Origin: CBDANW01 sp965197825
GTDB lineage: Bacteria; Acidobacteriota; Vicinamibacteria; Marinacidobacterales; DATDRI01
Direction: 5' to 3'
Length of the DNA: 64,000 nt
NCBI GenBank assembly: GCA_965197825.1
Contig: CBDANW010000003.1
Coordinates: forward strand, 558,001-622,000
Under the pieces are notes generated by a model, which saw only the letters and a program-made list of their open reading frames with translations, made no database searches and was not told the DNA's origin. Positions 9,530-18,134 of this stretch are shown piece by piece (the stretch's first letter is position 1; every line of letters begins with the position of its first letter). A program made the position numbers and the translations under genes.

Positions 9530-10404
9530 GATTCAAATTCATTCACGCGGAGCGGGCCAACTACCCGGTGCGGGTGATGTGCCGAGTTCTGAGGGTATCG
9601 ACCAGCGGCTACTACGCTCAGATGAAGCGCGCGCCCAGCAAGCGACAGTGTGAGGATGGGAAGCTGAAGCTGCGCATCCAAGCGATCCACGCCCATAGCC
9701 GTGGTACCTACGGCAGGGAGCGTGTACGTCGCCAGCTTGACGGGGAGAACGTCGAGGTAGGCAAGCAGCGAGTGGCACGGCTGATGCGTGAGATGGGCCT
9801 GCAGGGTCTGCCCAGCAAGCGTTCTCGCCGCACGACCGACAGCAAGCACGATCGCCCCATCGCACCCAACGTGCTCGGCCGGAACTTCGAAGCCGCACGA
9901 CCGAACCAGTTCTGGGTGACGGACATAACCTACATCCGGACTTGGGAAGGCTGGCTCTACTTGGCGGTCATCCTCGATCTGTTCTCGCGTCGTGTCGTCG
10001 GCTGGGCGATGCAGCCCCACCTGCGCGCGGAGCTTGCTCTCGAGGCGCTTCACATGGCCTTGGGGCGCCGCCTGCCGGAAAGTGGCTTGGTGCATCATTC
10101 AGACCGTGGTACTCAATACGCGGCTGCGACCTACCAGGCCGTGCTCGATGAATACGGCATCGTGTGCTCGATGAGCCGCAAGGGTGATTGCTGGGACAAC
10201 GCCGTGACCGAGAGCTTCTTAGGCACGCTCAAGACCGAGCTCCTCCACCGATGTAGTTGGCCAACACGACGTACGGCCAAAGACGCGGTCGCGAGCTACA
10301 TCGAGGGGTTCTACAATCCGTATCGACTCCACTCGTCACTCGATTACAACAGCCCAATGGTGTTCGAACGGATTCATGACCTCAAAACGGCTCATGCGAG
10401 ATAA
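9526..10404 (+). CDS. IS3-family OrfB (DDE integrase-type transposase)
   Basis: 292 residues, overlapping orfA by ATGA. The retroviral-integrase fold carries the catalytic triad: Asp in VTDITYIRTW, Asp in VHHSDRGTQY and Glu in NAVTESFLGTLK. The first residues read MRFKFIHAERA, two residues longer than in copies 2 and 3 (MRFIHAERA), because of a 6-bp insertion. This frame is open upstream to the slippery site in orfA, so the functional product is probably the OrfAB fusion rather than free OrfB. Confidence 0.94.
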   Translation: MRFKFIHAERANYPVRVMCRVLRVSTSGYYAQMKRAPSKRQCEDGKLKLRIQAIHAHSRGTYGRERVRRQLDGENVEVGKQRVARLMREMGLQGLPSKRSRRTTDSKHDRPIAPNVLGRNFEAARPNQFWVTDITYIRTWEGWLYLAVILDLFSRRVVGWAMQPHLRAELALEALHMALGRRLPESGLVHHSDRGTQYAAATYQAVLDEYGIVCSMSRKGDCWDNAVTESFLGTLKTELLHRCSWPTRRTAKDAVASYIEGFYNPYRLHSSLDYNSPMVFERIHDLKTAHAR

Positions 10405-10438
10405 TCAACCTGTCCACTTTTCCTGGGCAAGGTCACAG

Positions 10439-10993
10439 GAACTCCTCTAGCCGCCGAGACAGGTATTCCTCGAGCTTCTTAGTCGTCTGGCTCACGAGGT
10501 GACGGCTGGCGGCACTCTTACTCGTGCCACGAGACTTCAACTTGGCCGCGGGTTTGTCCAGACTCGATTCGTAATTTCGGGTCGATACCCCCACCAAGAT
10601 CTGATTCAATACTCGCTCTGGAAGCGGGTCTTCTTCGCGGAAGGCTTCGAAGTGTGGAAGCGACGCCTCCTCGCCCGACTTCGAGCGAACTCGAGGTCGC
10701 GACACTTGGATGCGACGACCACCGAAGCTCAGCTCTCCGTTCGTGCTCCCACAGTGGTTATGAGTTCGCTCCTTCTCGTGCTTGCCCTTGAGCCCCGCGA
10801 TCTCCTCGGCGTCCTCTCTGAGCAGTAGGTGCAGAGCTGTCAGTCCTTGCTCGTACACCCATTCCGTCAGATCCGCCTTCGTGGCCGCGATCCCAGCTAT
10901 CATCGGTAGCAGTATCTGACCGACTTGGCCAACTACCTTGCCCGTAGGCGAGTGCGTTTGCTTTCTTACTGGCTTCTTCGATTTCCTAGGCAT
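10439..10993 (-). pseudogene. IS256-type A transposase, N-terminal fragment
   Basis: Codes for the first 185 or so residues, starting MPRKSKKPVRKQTHSP, the same as copies A and C, and ending at SRRLEEF. All catalytic residues lie beyond the truncation, so it cannot be active. Confidence 0.9.
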
Positions 10994-11099
10994 TGGTGGC
11001 TCCTTGTCCCCCTCTGGAGACGGTTTATTGGCAGACCTATTCTTAGGCCGGCCAAGGAGCCGCCGCTACCCCAAATTCAACATCCGGCGGGACATCCCC
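10439..11099 (-). mobile_element. IS256-type A, copy B (5' fragment)
   Basis: Holds the transposase-start end of the element, ending in the inverted repeat GACATCCCC at 11099, and about half of the transposase. It stops abruptly at 10439 next to the IS3 copy 1 right end plus three unrelated bases. The other end of the element is missing, so one side was lost in a deletion or recombination. Its inserted end interrupts the kinase propeller gene that resumes at 11100. Confidence 0.9.
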
Positions 11100-11783
11100 C
11101 CGAACGGTCGGCGTCTGGCCTTCGGATCTGAACGTGAGGGTACTCCGAATCTCTATTGGAAAGCAGCCGACGGCACCGGCACGGTCGAGCGGCTCGCCGA
11201 GACTGAGAACCCCCAGTATCCGTATGCCTTTTCCCCGGACGGGAAGCAGTTGGTGTATCGGGGGAGCCATCCCCAAGGAGGATTCGATCTCGGCGTGCGC
11301 TCGCTAGATGGCGACGGGTCGTTGGAGCTTCTGGCTACCGAGTTCAGCGAGATGAACGCCGAGATCTCACCGGATGGTCGATGGCTAGCCTACCAATCCG
11401 ACGCCTCGGGTCAATTCGAAATCTACGTGCGCCCGTTCCCGAACGTGGACGAGGCTCAGTGGCAGATCTCGACGGCCGGCGGTAGCGAGCCGCTTTGGGC
11501 TCGGGACGGCAGCGAGTTGTTCTATCTGGATCGAGGTCGGCGGCTGACCGCGGTCTCTGTTCGTATCGATCCCAGCCTTGACTTCGGCAACCCCGAGGTC
11601 GTCTTGGAGGAATCACCCGCTGTCTTTCCTAGTGCTCCCGGGCGCACCTACGACGTGTCTCCGGACGGCGAGCGTTTTTTGATGATCAAGGAAGGTGGTG
11701 CGGGCGAGGAGACTTCTCCTGCGGAGCTCATTCTCGTCCTGAACTGGTTCGAGGAATTGAAGCGTCTCGTTCCAACAAACTAG
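11100..11783 (+). pseudogene. C-terminal propeller of a serine/threonine kinase, truncated by IS copy B
   Basis: Codes for about 227 residues of TolB/WD40-like beta-propeller blades. Repeats of the type FSPDGKQLVY, ISPDGRWLAYQS and VSPDGERFLM are visible, and it ends in ELKRLVPTN. The part upstream (kinase domain, transmembrane helix, first blades) is gone; the sequence starts directly at the end of IS256 copy B. A second kinase gene starts three bases after the stop, the same arrangement as at 60138/60134, so this was one of a tandem pair. Confidence 0.85.
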
Positions 11784-11786
11784 CCG

Positions 11787-14096
11787 ATGTCACTCGAAGC
11801 TGGCACCAAGTTAGGTTCCTACGAAATCCTCGACGCCATCGGTGCGGGTGGGATGGGCGAAGTCTACCGCGCCCGGGATAACAAGCTCGGTCGGGAAGTT
11901 GCCATCAAGGTCCTTCCTGAAGAGTTCACCCAACATCCGCAAAAGCTGGCGCGGTTCGAGCGGGAAGCGAGGCTCCTGGCGGCACTGAATCATCCGGGGA
12001 TCGCCACGCTCTATGGAGTCGAGGAGTCCGAAGGCAAGCCCTTCTTGGTCATGGAGCTCGTCGAAGGGGAAACGCTCGCCGAGCGGATCGCCCGCGGGCC
12101 ACTCCCCGTGGATGAGGCTTTGACGGTCTCCCAACAAATCGCCGAGGCACTGGAAGCCGCCCACGAAAAGGGCGTCATCCACCGCGACCTGAAGCCAGCC
12201 AACATCAAGGTCGATCCCGAGGGTCAGGTGAAGGTGCTCGACTTCGGCCTCGCCAAGCTCGCAGAAGCCGAAATTGATTCCTCGGGCGAAGGCGGCTCGG
12301 CGTCTCCCACACTGAGCCGGGACGCGACCCGAGCGGGCGTCATTCTCGGCACCGCGGCCTACATGAGCCCGGAGCAAGCGAAGGGCAAGACGGTCGATAA
12401 ACGCACCGACATCTTCTCTTTCGGCATCGTGCTCTATGAGATGTTGACGGGGAAGAAGGCGTTTGCGGGAGAAGATGTCTCCGATGTTCTAGCTGCCGTC
12501 ATTAGGGCGGAGCACGATTGGAAAGGCGAAGGCGTTCCATCCGAACTCGATCCCCGCATCCACAAACTCTTGCGCCAATGTCTGAGGAAAGATCGCAAGA
12601 ACCGTCGCCAGTCCATCGGGGACGTCCGTGTGGAGATTGAGAAAATCACTGCCGAGCCGGCCGGTGCACCACCGCTGGCCGTCTCGGGTTCGAGTCGAGC
12701 CCGAGAAAGGCTCGCCTGGGGACTAGCGATACTCGTTGCGACACTCGTCACCGGCATCACCGTCTGGAGCGTGATGCGTCCCGACCCCCGTCCCCCGACC
12801 CGGTTTCCCGTGACGCTACCGGCGACCGATCAGCTCGTCCGGTACGGCATCGCCCTTTCGCCGGACGGCAGAGACTTGGTCTACACGGGTACCCGCGGCG
12901 GCGTCGCCGAGCTTTACCGGCGCTCGATGGATCAGCTCGAGGCCCTCCCCATCCGCGGCACCGAGGGTGCACAGTACCCCTTCTTCTCGCCAGACGGCGA
13001 GTGGGTGGGCTTCTTCGCCGATCGTCAGCTCAAGAAAGTATCCCTTGCGGGAGGGCAGCCCGTGACCCTCTGTGATGCGGGGGACCGCCGGGGCGCAAGC
13101 TGGGGTCCGGACGACCTCATTGTGTTTGCGACACTTGAATCTCGTGGCCTTATGCGGGTGTCGGCGCTTGGAGGTGCTCCCGAGCGCGTCACAACCCTGG
13201 AGAACGGGGAGGCGGGGCACCATTGGCTCGATGTCTTGCCGGGAGGCAAGGCGGTGCTCTTCACCGTGTGGTCCGGCGGTCTGGAGGACGCACGGATAGC
13301 TGTCCAATCCCTGGAGACGGGGGAGCGGCGGGTGCTCGTGGATGGCACCCATCCCCGCTACGCTCCAACAGGGCACATTGTCTTTGCCCGAGCGGACTCA
13401 CTTTGGGCAGTCCCGTTTGACGCGGATCGGCTCGAGATGACCGGCGCGCCAACACCGGTCCTCGAAGAGGTCCGAGTTAGCGGCAACATAGGGCTGGCGA
13501 ACTTCGCGCTGGCCAGCGACGGATCGCTCGTTCTATGTCCCGCGTGGTCAGGGCAACAGGAGGTTCGCGTGGGTGGATCGGGAAGGCCATGAAGAACCGG
13601 TGGCCGCCGAGCCGCAGGCTTACGCGGAATTCACCCTGTCTCCCGACGGCACCCAACTGGCGGTGCGCATAGTCGCCGACGGCACCGACGTGTGGATCTA
13701 TGACCTGGTGCGCGACACCTGGACGCGCCTGACGTTCGATCCCGCCGTTGAGAACTTTCCGGTATGGACCCCGGATGGCCAGCGGGTGGCATTCGGAGGT
13801 GCAGGGGGAATGTCCTGGAAGGCTGCCGACGGGACCGGCGAGGTCGAGCCGCTCGTGGAGAATTCCGGCGAGCTAAGACCAAATGCTTTTTCGCCCGACG
13901 GGACGATGCTGGTATTCCAGGATCGGAGCTTGGGCTGGGATTTGGGCCTGCTGTCGCTGGAGGGTGAGCGCACTTCGATCCCCCTATTGGACACACCGAG
14001 TTTTGAGGAACGCAACGCGGCGCTCTCACCCGATGGCCGTGGATGGCCTACGAGTCGAACGAGTCGGGCCAGGAACGAGATCTACGTGAGACCCTT
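11787..14096 (+). pseudogene. Receptor-like serine/threonine kinase with C-terminal propeller, frameshifted and 3'-truncated
   Basis: The cytoplasmic PknB-type kinase domain is complete (about residues 9-270): glycine loop GAGGMGEVYRARD, VAIK lysine, HRDLKPANIK, DFGLAK and GTAAYMSPEQAKG. One membrane helix follows (about 310-330), then TolB-like blades. Near 13560 one extra base shifts the frame; the other frame resumes RFAWVDREGHEEP. A missing base near 14040 and an extra one near 14072 scramble about 12 residues of SPDGRWMAYES. The protein then stops after NEIYVRP at about 14096, where the next gene's DNA begins, losing about 120 residues. It should not make a normal sensor kinase, though a truncated membrane-anchored kinase could still be made. 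Confidence 0.87.
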
Positions 14097-14397
14097 ACTC
14101 GGCGCGGAACTCCTCGATGGCGGCAGTAAGTTCGGTGATGTTTTTTGACAGACACCGAAGGAACGCCAGGTGGTCTTTTTCAGGGCAGAACTCCAGCAGG
14201 ACGGCCATGAACTCTTGCCGCCCATCCATCAATAGCTCTTGGGTCTCTTCGCCTTCCTCTTCGATTGGTGGAAGTCGGTCTTCGACAACCTGGTCAAGCT
14301 CCTGACCACTCAGCAACCCTGGAACGTCTCCGACGTGTTGTGCTGAAGAAAAGATTGGAATGAATAGGAACGTCGCGGAAAGAAATAGGTGCTTCAC
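14095..14397 (-). CDS. Small secreted hypothetical protein
   Basis: About 100 residues from the GTG at 14397, which follows AGGGGG; an earlier GTG at 14412 is possible. The first 20 residues (VKHLFLSATFLFIPIFSSAQ) are a signal peptide. The mature part is acidic (EEEGEETQELL) with two cysteines (EFCPEKDHLAFLRCLSK). I do not recognise a family. The stop codon lies right at the junction with the truncated kinase gene, so the original C-terminus may have been longer. Confidence 0.55.
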   Translation of the reverse strand: MKHLFLSATFLFIPIFSSAQHVGDVPGLLSGQELDQVVEDRLPPIEEEGEETQELLMDGRQEFMAVLLEFCPEKDHLAFLRCLSKNITELTAAIEEFRAE

Positions 14398-14557
14398 AGT
14401 ACCCCCTATCACTGCGTTCGCGGTTGGGGCTGTCTGGCGGATCCTAGAATTCTAGCAGGCCCGATGCCTCGTTAACAAGCTAAAGAAAGTAGTTTCTTGC
14501 AGCGATGCGGGACAGGTGTGGGCTCCTCCCCACTGGGGATAGCTACACGCTTCTCGA

Positions 14558-15436
14558 TCAATCGGGTGGCACGGCTGATAGAGTCATCGTCTGAAGCGTC
14601 TGGAGCAAGTCGTCGGGCTCCCAACGGTTTCCGGTATGGAGCTCGAAGAGGGTGCCGTCGGGGGCGACGATGGCCGTTCGGAGATTGTGCATGATCTGCT
14701 CGTCCTCACCGCTGTAGTCGAGCTGAAGGAAAGACGCCAGCTCCCGGATGTTCTCCGGGGTTCCCGTTGCGAACTCCCAATGGTCGAACGCGTCCGCCGT
14801 TATGTGAGCTTGGTTGAGGGCGTATTCTCTCAGCGTCTCGGGCGTGTCGTAGGCGGGATCGAAGCTGATGGTGAGGAGGTGGGTTTTCTCGTAGAGTTCT
14901 GGCTCGTCCCGCAACATTTTCTCGAGGGCGCCGAATTGCGAGGTCATCCGGGGACAGAATTCGGCGAGCGGGCACCGAGTGTAAATGAACGTAACAAGAA
15001 GCGCTTTGCCGCGGTAATCACTGATGTGGATGTTCGTCCCGTCCTGGTTGACGAGCTCGATGTCCGGTACCGGCTCGCCGAGCCGGGGCGGGGGCACGGT
15101 GTCGGCGTCCAAGGGAGCTGGTGGCTCGCTAATAACAATCTGTTCCAGCCAGTGCTCTTGACCGCGGACCACGAGGATCGCGTTCACTCCATCTCCGGGC
15201 TCAAGGTACTCGAATGCCCAGGTGTCCTTTAGCGGAAAAGGCATGGTCATCGCGGTCATGAAGTCGCCGATGTCCTCATGATCCAAGGTCACCATGCCGT
15301 TGTCGGCGTCCACGCTCACGACCTGGCCCTTGACCTCATAACGGCGCTCGTCGACTTCGGCGTTCGCGCAGGCGTAGAGCGCCGTCAAGATCGAGAGGGC
15401 GACAAGTCGATAGGTTGAGCGCTTTCTGCCGCTCAT
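14558..15436 (-). CDS. SCO1/SenC-family copper protein with N-terminal CusF-like domain
   Basis: 292 residues from the ATG at 15436. The N-terminus has a hydrophobic signal ending in LYAC, a probable lipoprotein cysteine. Residues about 30-100 resemble the CusF copper-binding domain, with a Met-rich MTAMTMPFPL. The C-terminal thioredoxin-fold SCO domain carries FIYTRCPLAEFCPRM, with two cysteines spaced CX5C instead of the usual CX3C, and a downstream His (IMHNLRTAIV). SCO proteins deliver copper to cytochrome oxidase or act as redox thiols in the periplasm. The ATG overlaps the stop of the DUF6116 gene (ATGA), so the two are probably translationally coupled. Confidence 0.88.
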   Translation of the reverse strand: MSGRKRSTYRLVALSILTALYACANAEVDERRYEVKGQVVSVDADNGMVTLDHEDIGDFMTAMTMPFPLKDTWAFEYLEPGDGVNAILVVRGQEHWLEQIVISEPPAPLDADTVPPPRLGEPVPDIELVNQDGTNIHISDYRGKALLVTFIYTRCPLAEFCPRMTSQFGALEKMLRDEPELYEKTHLLTISFDPAYDTPETLREYALNQAHITADAFDHWEFATGTPENIRELASFLQLDYSGEDEQIMHNLRTAIVAPDGTLFELHTGNRWEPDDLLQTLQTMTLSAVPPD

Positions 15437-15690
15437 CGTTCGGGCGTGATGTTCTTCATCGGGGGCTTGGAGTCGACGGATTTGCGCTCTTTCCATGTGC
15501 CCAGGAGAACGGCGATGAGCCCGAGGAGAACCTCATCGACGAAAGGTATGGCGTCGGGAATGATGAGGTCGGCGACGAAGAGTGCGGCGATGAGGAGAAA
15601 GAGATAGGGGAATCTCAGCCCCGAGGCGAAGCGCGCAATCAGCCGCGACCGTTCTGTTTTGTCGGAAAGCCCCATAGCAAGGCGCATCAT
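15433..15690 (-). CDS. Small DUF6116-like membrane protein
   Basis: 85 residues. The hydrophobic core FPYLFLLIAALFVADLIIP and a second helix VLLGLIAVLLGTWKER match, from memory, the small DUF6116 membrane family. Three in-frame ATGs near the start (15690, 15687, 15675) make the exact start uncertain. It overlaps the following SCO gene by 4 nt. Function is unknown; the pairing suggests a role in the cell envelope or respiration but does not prove it. Confidence 0.7.
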   Translation of the reverse strand: MMRLAMGLSDKTERSRLIARFASGLRFPYLFLLIAALFVADLIIPDAIPFVDEVLLGLIAVLLGTWKERKSVDSKPPMKNITPER

Positions 15691-15788
15691 ACCACGGGGC
15701 GGCTGTATACATCTCCGGCCCTAAGTATAGCCTGTAAGTGTTTTAAAATAGGTAGGTTACAATGTGACCGGAAAGCTCATATTTTCAT

Positions 15789-15817
15789 TTGACATGGGGG
15801 CTCGACTTGGTCAAAAT
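15789..15817 (+). promoter_or_regulatory. Candidate sigma70-type promoter of the cysH leader
   Basis: TTGACA at 15789-15794, a 17-base spacer, then CAAAAT at 15812-15817. The -35 matches consensus fully and the -10 matches four of six positions. Transcription would start near 15824. Confidence 0.45.
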
Positions 15818-15823
15818 AGACCT

Positions 15824-16016
15824 AGTTATGAGTTTGAGCCGCATGCTGAAGCGAGCCTCTTGCGCGTGTATGCGGCCCGGGACACCGGGCCACGTGCCGC
15901 TTGGAGCGCACCAGCATGTCGGGCAGCCTTTACGGAGGCAACGCCCTATTTAAGTAGCTAAGTTTAACCAAGTGGTTTCTGGCTCAGGTCCGAAAGACCT
16001 GGGCCTTTTGCTTTTT
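15824..16016 (+). ncRNA. Structured 5' leader (candidate riboswitch or attenuator) before the cysH operon
   Basis: Paired segments seen by eye are as follows. CATGCTG (15842-15848) pairs with CAGCATG (15912-15918), closing a long arm with inner helices AAGCG/CGCTT, GCGCGTG/CACGTGC and GGCCCGG-GACA-CCGGGCC (15874-15891). A second hairpin is formed by GGGC/GCCC and GCCT/AGGC (15921-15946). An intrinsic terminator closes the leader. TTGAGCC (15834-15840) can pair with GGCTCAG (15981-15987), the 5' arm of the terminator, so a closing helix and the terminator would be mutually exclusive. That is the logic of a riboswitch. I cannot match it to a known class; it could also be a stand-alone small RNA. 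Confidence 0.5.
15981..16016 (+). terminator. Intrinsic terminator 40 nt upstream of cysH
   Basis: A 10-bp stem GGCTCAGGTC / GACCTGGGCC with loop CGAAA, followed by TTTTGCTTTTT. It lies inside the leader and before the first gene of the operon, as expected for attenuation. Confidence 0.82.
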
Positions 16017-16055
16017 AGGGGTCAGGTTCTTGCGGAGCTGGGGTTGAGGGCAGAG

Positions 16056-16805
16056 ATGGAATTGGCGCAAACACAACCGAGTCTAGAGTCGAACCGAGAG
16101 AACCAGCAGGCGAAGGTGCGAGTCACCACCGAGGCGCTACGTTTGGCGGCGGAGCGTTTTGCCCCGCGGCTGGTCATGGCCACCGGTTTCGGTATCGAAG
16201 GGTGCGTGCTCACCGACATCATCGGCAGAAACCGTTTGCCAGTGGATATCTTTACGCTCGACACGGGTCTTTTCTTCGAAGAGACGTACGCCCTGTGGAG
16301 AGACCTCGAGGAGCGATGCGGCCTTACGATCCGTGCGGTTCGACCGGAGCTCACCGTTTCCGAGCAGGCGAAGCAGTTCGGTGAGGCCTTGTGGGAGCGG
16401 GATCCGGATCGATGCTGCGAGATGAGAAAGGTCCTGCCTCTTCGCGCCGCTTTGGCGGACGCCGATGCGTGGATCACCGCCGTGCGGCGGGATCAGACGG
16501 CCGAGCGGGCCCACGCCTCCTTGTTGGAGCACGATCAGAAGTTCGGTCTGGTCAAGGTCAACCCCCTCGTGGATTGGACCTTCCAAGATGTTCGGGACTA
16601 CGTGCGCGAGCATGACGTTCCGTACAATCTGCTTTACGATCAAGGCTATCCGAGTATCGGCTGCACGCCTTGCACCGGCTCGGTCCAGGCAGGAGAACAA
16701 GCGCGCGCCGGCCGGTGGCGGGGCAGTCAAAAAACGGAGTGTGGGATTCACAACGGCCCTTCCCAAGAGATTCTGCTGCCTGTTCTGCAACCAACGGGGT
16801 CCTAA
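16056..16805 (+). CDS. cysH: Adenylyl-sulfate (APS) / phosphoadenylyl-sulfate reductase
   Basis: 249 residues from the ATG at 16056. It reduces activated sulfate to sulfite in assimilatory sulfate reduction. MATGFGIEG is the nucleotide-binding loop. The two cysteine pairs RCCEMRK and GCTPCT, which bind a 4Fe-4S cluster in APS reductases, are present. The redox cysteine lies in the C-terminal ECGIH. The cluster cysteines favour APS rather than PAPS as substrate. First gene of the siroheme/sulfite operon; its expression is probably set by the leader terminator upstream. Confidence 0.93.
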   Translation: MELAQTQPSLESNRENQQAKVRVTTEALRLAAERFAPRLVMATGFGIEGCVLTDIIGRNRLPVDIFTLDTGLFFEETYALWRDLEERCGLTIRAVRPELTVSEQAKQFGEALWERDPDRCCEMRKVLPLRAALADADAWITAVRRDQTAERAHASLLEHDQKFGLVKVNPLVDWTFQDVRDYVREHDVPYNLLYDQGYPSIGCTPCTGSVQAGEQARAGRWRGSQKTECGIHNGPSQEILLPVLQPTGS

Positions 16806-16806
16806 C

Positions 16807-17370
16807 TTGTCCCCGCTCTTCCCGATCTCTCTGAAGGTCGAGGGTCGGCGCGTGCTCGTCGTGGGCGCCGGGTCCGTGGCCGAGTCGAAGACCAAGAGTC
16901 TCCTTGAAGCAGGAGCGCTCGTTCACCTGGTCGCTCCCGAAATCCATTTCGAGCTCGACAGTCCCAATCTGACCGTGGTGCGCCGTGCTTTCGAGCCCGG
17001 TGACCTAGACGGATGCTGGTTCGCGATCGCGGCGGCACCGCCCGAGGTCAATCGGGAAGTGTCCGCGGCCGCCAACGAGCGTCGCATCTTCGTCGTTGCT
17101 GTCGACGACGTCGCGAGCGCGACCGCCTACGGGGTCGCCGTTGTCCGTCGTGCCGGCGTCACCTTCGGGATCTCTACCGACGGTGCGGCACCGGCTCTGT
17201 CCGGGCTGCTACGGGAGGGGTTAGAGGAAGTGCTTCCCGACGATCTGGACGAGTGGTCGCACGTAGCGCGCACCTCGCGTAAGACGTGGCGCGAGCAACA
17301 GGTTCCGATGTCGGAGCGCCGCCCCTTGTTGCTGCGTGCCTTGAACCAGCTCTACCGGCGTTCCGAATGA
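16807..17370 (+). CDS. Precorrin-2 dehydrogenase / sirohydrochlorin ferrochelatase-type protein (CysG N-terminal domain family)
   Basis: About 187 residues, with TTG at 16807 as the most likely start, one base after the cysH stop; no ATG fits. The Rossmann loop is RVLVVGAGSVAESKTKSLL, followed by VHLVAPEI and a family-typical VDDVASATAYG (where many homologs have an N..CNF-like motif) and FGISTDGAAPALSGLLRE. The protein should oxidise precorrin-2 to sirohydrochlorin and may insert iron, giving the siroheme needed by the downstream reductase. The next gene overlaps its stop (ATGA). Confidence 0.88.
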   Translation: MSPLFPISLKVEGRRVLVVGAGSVAESKTKSLLEAGALVHLVAPEIHFELDSPNLTVVRRAFEPGDLDGCWFAIAAAPPEVNREVSAAANERRIFVVAVDDVASATAYGVAVVRRAGVTFGISTDGAAPALSGLLREGLEEVLPDDLDEWSHVARTSRKTWREQQVPMSERRPLLLRALNQLYRRSE

Positions 17371-18134
17371 TGAAGGGAATGGTTTCCCTGATCGGAGCCG
17401 GGCCGGGCGATCCGGAGCTTCTCACCGTCAAGGCCGCGCGCCGCTTGCGCGAGGCGGATCTCGTGCTTCACGACGCGTTGGTCCCCGCGGCAGTGATCGC
17501 TCTGGCCGGTCGGGCGCGGGCCTTCGACGTCGGCAAGCGTGCCCGCCGCAAGTCCACACCGCAGGAGATCATCCATCGCATCATGATCCATGCGGCGTTG
17601 CGCGGAGAGCGTGTCGCACGTCTCAAGGGCGGCGATCCCTTCGTTCTGGGGCGGGGCGGGGAAGAGGCCCTTGCTCTTGCCGCCGCGGGCATCCCGTTCG
17701 AGGTCATTCCGGGGGTCAGCTCGGCTATTGCCGCACCCGCGCTTGCCGGCATTCCGGTGACGCACCGCGGGATAACGTCCGGCTTTCTCGTCGTGTCGGG
17801 ACATTCCCCTGACTCTTATCGTTCCTTATTGGCAGGTGCCCTGCCCAACTCGGCGACCGTGGTCGTGCTCATGGGTGTCACCCACCGCCGCGCGGTTGCC
17901 GAGTTCCTGATTCATCGAGGCTGGCGATCCGATACCCCCGCGGCACTCGTGCTCGCCGCGTCGACCCCCGAGGCTTCCACCTTGGTGAGCCGTCTCGACG
18001 AGATCGGCCGGCTTCCGCTCCCGCCGACGGATGCCCCCGGCACGCTCGTGATTGGCGACGTCGTCTCTCTGGCGGACCGCATCGCCATCGCGGAGCACTT
18101 GCATCCGGTCTTGGAGAAAGGAGTTCTCGCATGA
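17367..18134 (+). CDS. cobA: Uroporphyrinogen-III C-methyltransferase (SUMT)
   Basis: 255 residues from ATG 17367. It transfers two methyl groups from SAM to uroporphyrinogen III, giving precorrin-2. The SUMT signatures are clear: VSLIGAGPGDPELLTVKA, LKGGDPFVLGRGGEE, VIPGVSSAIAAPALAGIPVT and VVLMGVTHRR. The length is that of the single-domain enzyme. It overlaps its upstream neighbour by ATGA, and its own stop overlaps the next start by 4 nt, so the genes are tightly coupled. Confidence 0.95.
   Translation: MMKGMVSLIGAGPGDPELLTVKAARRLREADLVLHDALVPAAVIALAGRARAFDVGKRARRKSTPQEIIHRIMIHAALRGERVARLKGGDPFVLGRGGEEALALAAAGIPFEVIPGVSSAIAAPALAGIPVTHRGITSGFLVVSGHSPDSYRSLLAGALPNSATVVVLMGVTHRRAVAEFLIHRGWRSDTPAALVLAASTPEASTLVSRLDEIGRLPLPPTDAPGTLVIGDVVSLADRIAIAEHLHPVLEKGVLA

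Larger units (their letters stand above)
9173..10435 (+). mobile_element. IS3-family insertion sequence, copy 1
   Basis: 1263 bp with the typical TG...CA ends: the left end TGACCCTGCCCGGG matches the complement of the right end TGACCTTGCCCAGG. It carries orfA and orfB with a predicted -1 frameshift site A AAA AAG at 9490-9496. It differs from copies 2 and 3 (1257 bp) by a 6-bp insertion just after the orfB start codon. The flanking trinucleotides differ (TCC on the left, CAG on the right), so there is no target duplication. Its right end abuts a truncated type-A IS256, so this copy sits at a rearrangement breakpoint. Confidence 0.93.
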
